Assembly (NCBI RefSeq): GCF_000691225.1
Contig: NZ_JMSZ01000032.1
Location: 248,001-312,000 of the forward strand
DNA: 64,000 bases
Origin: Nitrincola lacisaponensis
GTDB taxonomy: Bacteria > Pseudomonadota > Gammaproteobacteria > Pseudomonadales > Balneatricaceae
Direction of reading: 5' to 3'
In this document: positions 62,408 to 64,000 of the stretch, in pieces
Layout: each line of letters opens with the position of its first letter
Position numbering within the stretch: the first letter of the stretch is position 1
Translations under genes and position numbers: made by a program
Notes under the pieces: generated by a model
Seen by the model: the letters and a program-made list of their open reading frames with translations, nothing else
Told to the model about the DNA's origin: nothing
Database searches by the model: none

Positions 62408-64000
62408 ATGACAACAGAAAACCGGAATGCCGATATCAAGCAGTATTTTGTGACCTGTCCTAAAGGTATGGAACAGCTGCTGGCAGATGAATTGACACAA
62501 CTGGGAGGCGAGGCGGTACGTATGACCGTGGCCGGTGTCAGTTGTCAGGGTGATACACAGCTTGGGTATCGTATTTGTCTGTGGTCACGCTTGGGAAGTC
62601 GGGTGTTGTTGCGCCTGCTGGAGGCGCCGGTCAGCACGGCAGATTCACTCTATGATGCGGTGCAGTCGATTGACTGGTTGGCACATCTGCGTCCATCCGG
62701 GACGCTCAGTGTCGACTTTAATGGCCGTACGGATGATATACGTAATACTCACTTTGGGGCGCTGAAAGTTAAGGATGCTATTGTTGATCAGATACGGGCG
62801 GCTACCGGGCAGCGGCCTGAAATTGACAAGCAGCAGCCTGAGTTGCGTGTGAATGTGCACCTGGCACGAGGACAGGTGGCTGTCTCTCTGGATCTGTCAG
62901 GAGACAGCTTGCATCGCCGCGGTTATCGTGCCAAAACCGGTGAAGCACCAATGAAAGAAAATCTGGCGGCAGCCGTGTTGTTGCGGGCGGGTTGGGCCAA
63001 GGGTGATGTGCAGGTACTGGTTGACCCCATGTGCGGGTCTGCAACCTTATTAACCGAGGCTGCATTGATCAGTCTGGATATTGCGCCGGGCCTTTATCGT
63101 CAGCGTTTTGGTTTTATGCGCTGGCCTGATTTTGATCGGCAGGCCTGGCAGCTTTTGCTGGATGAAGCACAGGCGCGTGCAGAGCAGGGGCGAGCTTCAG
63201 TCTCCTTGCGTCTGTATGGCTCAGATCAGGACCCGCAGGTGCTGGCAGCCGCACGAGATAATGTGCGTCGTGCCAAACTGGAGCAGTTTATTCAGTTACA
63301 GCAGGGTGAAATGTCTCAGGTCACGCGACCCGAGGATGCGGAGCACGGCTTGCTGGTCACCAATCCCCCTTATGGTGAGCGTTTGGGTGAAACGGGTCAG
63401 TTGATGTTTCTTTATCAGCAACTGGGGCAGCTGTTGCGACAGCAGTTTTTTGGCTGGCGCGCGGCAGTGCTGACAGCTGATGCATCGCTCTGTCGGGTGA
63501 TGGGATTGAAAGCGCACAAGGATTACCAGCTGTTTAATGGTGCGCTGGAGAGCCGTCTGTTCCTGTTTGAGGTCTATGCTGAGCGTGCAGTGTCTGCTGA
63601 GCCGGGGCAGCCGGTATTAAGTGAAACCGCCCAGATGTTTGCAAATCGTCTGCAAAAAAATCTGAAAAACCTGCGGCGCTGGGTGCGACAGGAGTCGATT
63701 GAATGCTATCGACTCTATGATGCTGATATTCCCGAGTATGCAGTAGCCGTGGATGTCTATGGCGATCAGGTGCTGGTGCAGGAGTACCAGGCTCCCGGCA
63801 GTATCGATCCGGTCAAGGCCTTTAACCGGCTTTCAGAGGCGATGGCGGCAACGGCAGTGGTGTTGGAGAAACGGCCTGAGCAGATGGTCCTGAAGCAGCG
63901 TAAGCGGCAGCAGGGAACTGAACAGTATCAGCGGCATAATGATACCGGGCATTTTCAGGTGGTTTCTGAGCACGGCTGTCGTTTGCAGGTGAATCTGCAG
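62408..64000 (+). CDS. rlmL: 23S rRNA methyltransferase RlmKL (cut by window edge)
   Basis: 531 codons are visible and the frame is open to the right edge. In gammaproteobacteria this is a two-domain protein making m2G2445 (RlmL part) and m7G2069 (RlmK part) in 23S rRNA. The N-terminal ferredoxin-like/THUMP part (KQYFVTCPKGMEQLLADEL, LRVNVHLARGQVAVSLDLSG) is followed by the RlmL methyltransferase with DPMCGSATLLTEAAL, YGSDQDPQVL and NPPYGERLG. From about residue 410 the RlmK part begins (MFANRLQKNLKNLRRWVRQE) and is truncated. Start ATG 62408; GTG 62405 is adjacent. Confidence 0.95.
   Translation, partial: MTTENRNADIKQYFVTCPKGMEQLLADELTQLGGEAVRMTVAGVSCQGDTQLGYRICLWSRLGSRVLLRLLEAPVSTADSLYDAVQSIDWLAHLRPSGTLSVDFNGRTDDIRNTHFGALKVKDAIVDQIRAATGQRPEIDKQQPELRVNVHLARGQVAVSLDLSGDSLHRRGYRAKTGEAPMKENLAAAVLLRAGWAKGDVQVLVDPMCGSATLLTEAALISLDIAPGLYRQRFGFMRWPDFDRQAWQLLLDEAQARAEQGRASVSLRLYGSDQDPQVLAAARDNVRRAKLEQFIQLQQGEMSQVTRPEDAEHGLLVTNPPYGERLGETGQLMFLYQQLGQLLRQQFFGWRAAVLTADASLCRVMGLKAHKDYQLFNGALESRLFLFEVYAERAVSAEPGQPVLSETAQMFANRLQKNLKNLRRWVRQESIECYRLYDADIPEYAVAVDVYGDQVLVQEYQAPGSIDPVKAFNRLSEAMAATAVVLEKRPEQMVLKQRKRQQGTEQYQRHNDTGHFQVVSEHGCRLQVNLQ

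Overview
The window looks like a piece of chromosome from a marine-type gammaproteobacterium of the Oceanospirillales/Pseudomonadales kind. This is inferred from gene content and order: a 180-kDa type NAD-glutamate dehydrogenase followed by a DUF2835 gene, pyrD, rmf and rlmKL, and a run of nadK, phosphoesterase, rhomboid, DUF1315 and pepN genes as in Pseudomonas-like genomes, together with Syd, YajG, RMF and a Pseudomonas-type lysine/arginine decarboxylase. Base composition is close to even by eye. Genes are tightly packed on both strands. No gap exceeds about 300 bases and no insertion sequence, prophage or CRISPR array was seen. Nearly all ORFs look intact; two genes are cut by the window edges (a LysR regulator at the left, rlmKL at the right).

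Layout. 1-2.7 kb: LysR regulator divergent from azoR, then a pirin and a coiled-coil membrane protein. 2.8-6.0 kb: tRNA-Glu, Glu, Gly, then metE, then tRNA-Gly, Glu. 6.0-7.6 kb: ZntR-like MerR regulator divergent from a metal-efflux permease. 7.7-11.3 kb: a compact operon of an ABC exporter pair (YadGH-like), queF, a nitroreductase and a thioesterase-like protein. 11.3-13.7 kb: periplasmic cyclophilin and a Cache-domain chemoreceptor. 13.7-23.7 kb: a singlet-oxygen-response type locus with an ECF sigma factor and ChrR anti-sigma factor, photolyase, and two flanking operons for lipid modification and unknown functions. 23.8-34.0 kb: housekeeping and signalling genes (retropepsins, HopJ-like, dGTPase, YciH, a GGDEF-EAL protein, LpxR, a MocR/LysE pair, an atypical MTHFR-like protein). 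34.1-43.7 kb: DUF1285, DUF5610, lysine/arginine decarboxylase, an ATP-grasp protein, HtpX, AlaA, MsrB, YajG, Syd. 43.8-44.4 kb: tRNA Asp-Val-Asp-Val-Asp. 44.4-53.2 kb: PLP desulfhydrase, NAD kinase, phosphoesterase, rhomboid, DUF1315, PepN, hemerythrin, diguanylate cyclase. 53.3-64 kb: TIGR01777 epimerase, orphan BatD, NAD-GDH, DUF2835, PyrD, RMF, RlmKL.

The most coherent system is at 13.7-23.7 kb. The sigma/ChrR pair sits between two operons, and the start of each of the three transcription units carries a similar TGATC/TGAAC ... CGTA promoter candidate. The leftward operon encodes a flavin amine-oxidase-like protein, DUF1365, a cyclopropane-synthase-like methyltransferase, an MFS protein and a DUF3833 lipoprotein, overlapped mostly by 4-bp stop/start junctions. 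By eye the methyltransferase lacks several bicarbonate-pocket residues of true cyclopropane synthases. This suggests a different fatty-acyl modification, possibly methylated or furan lipids, as part of the photo-oxidative stress response.
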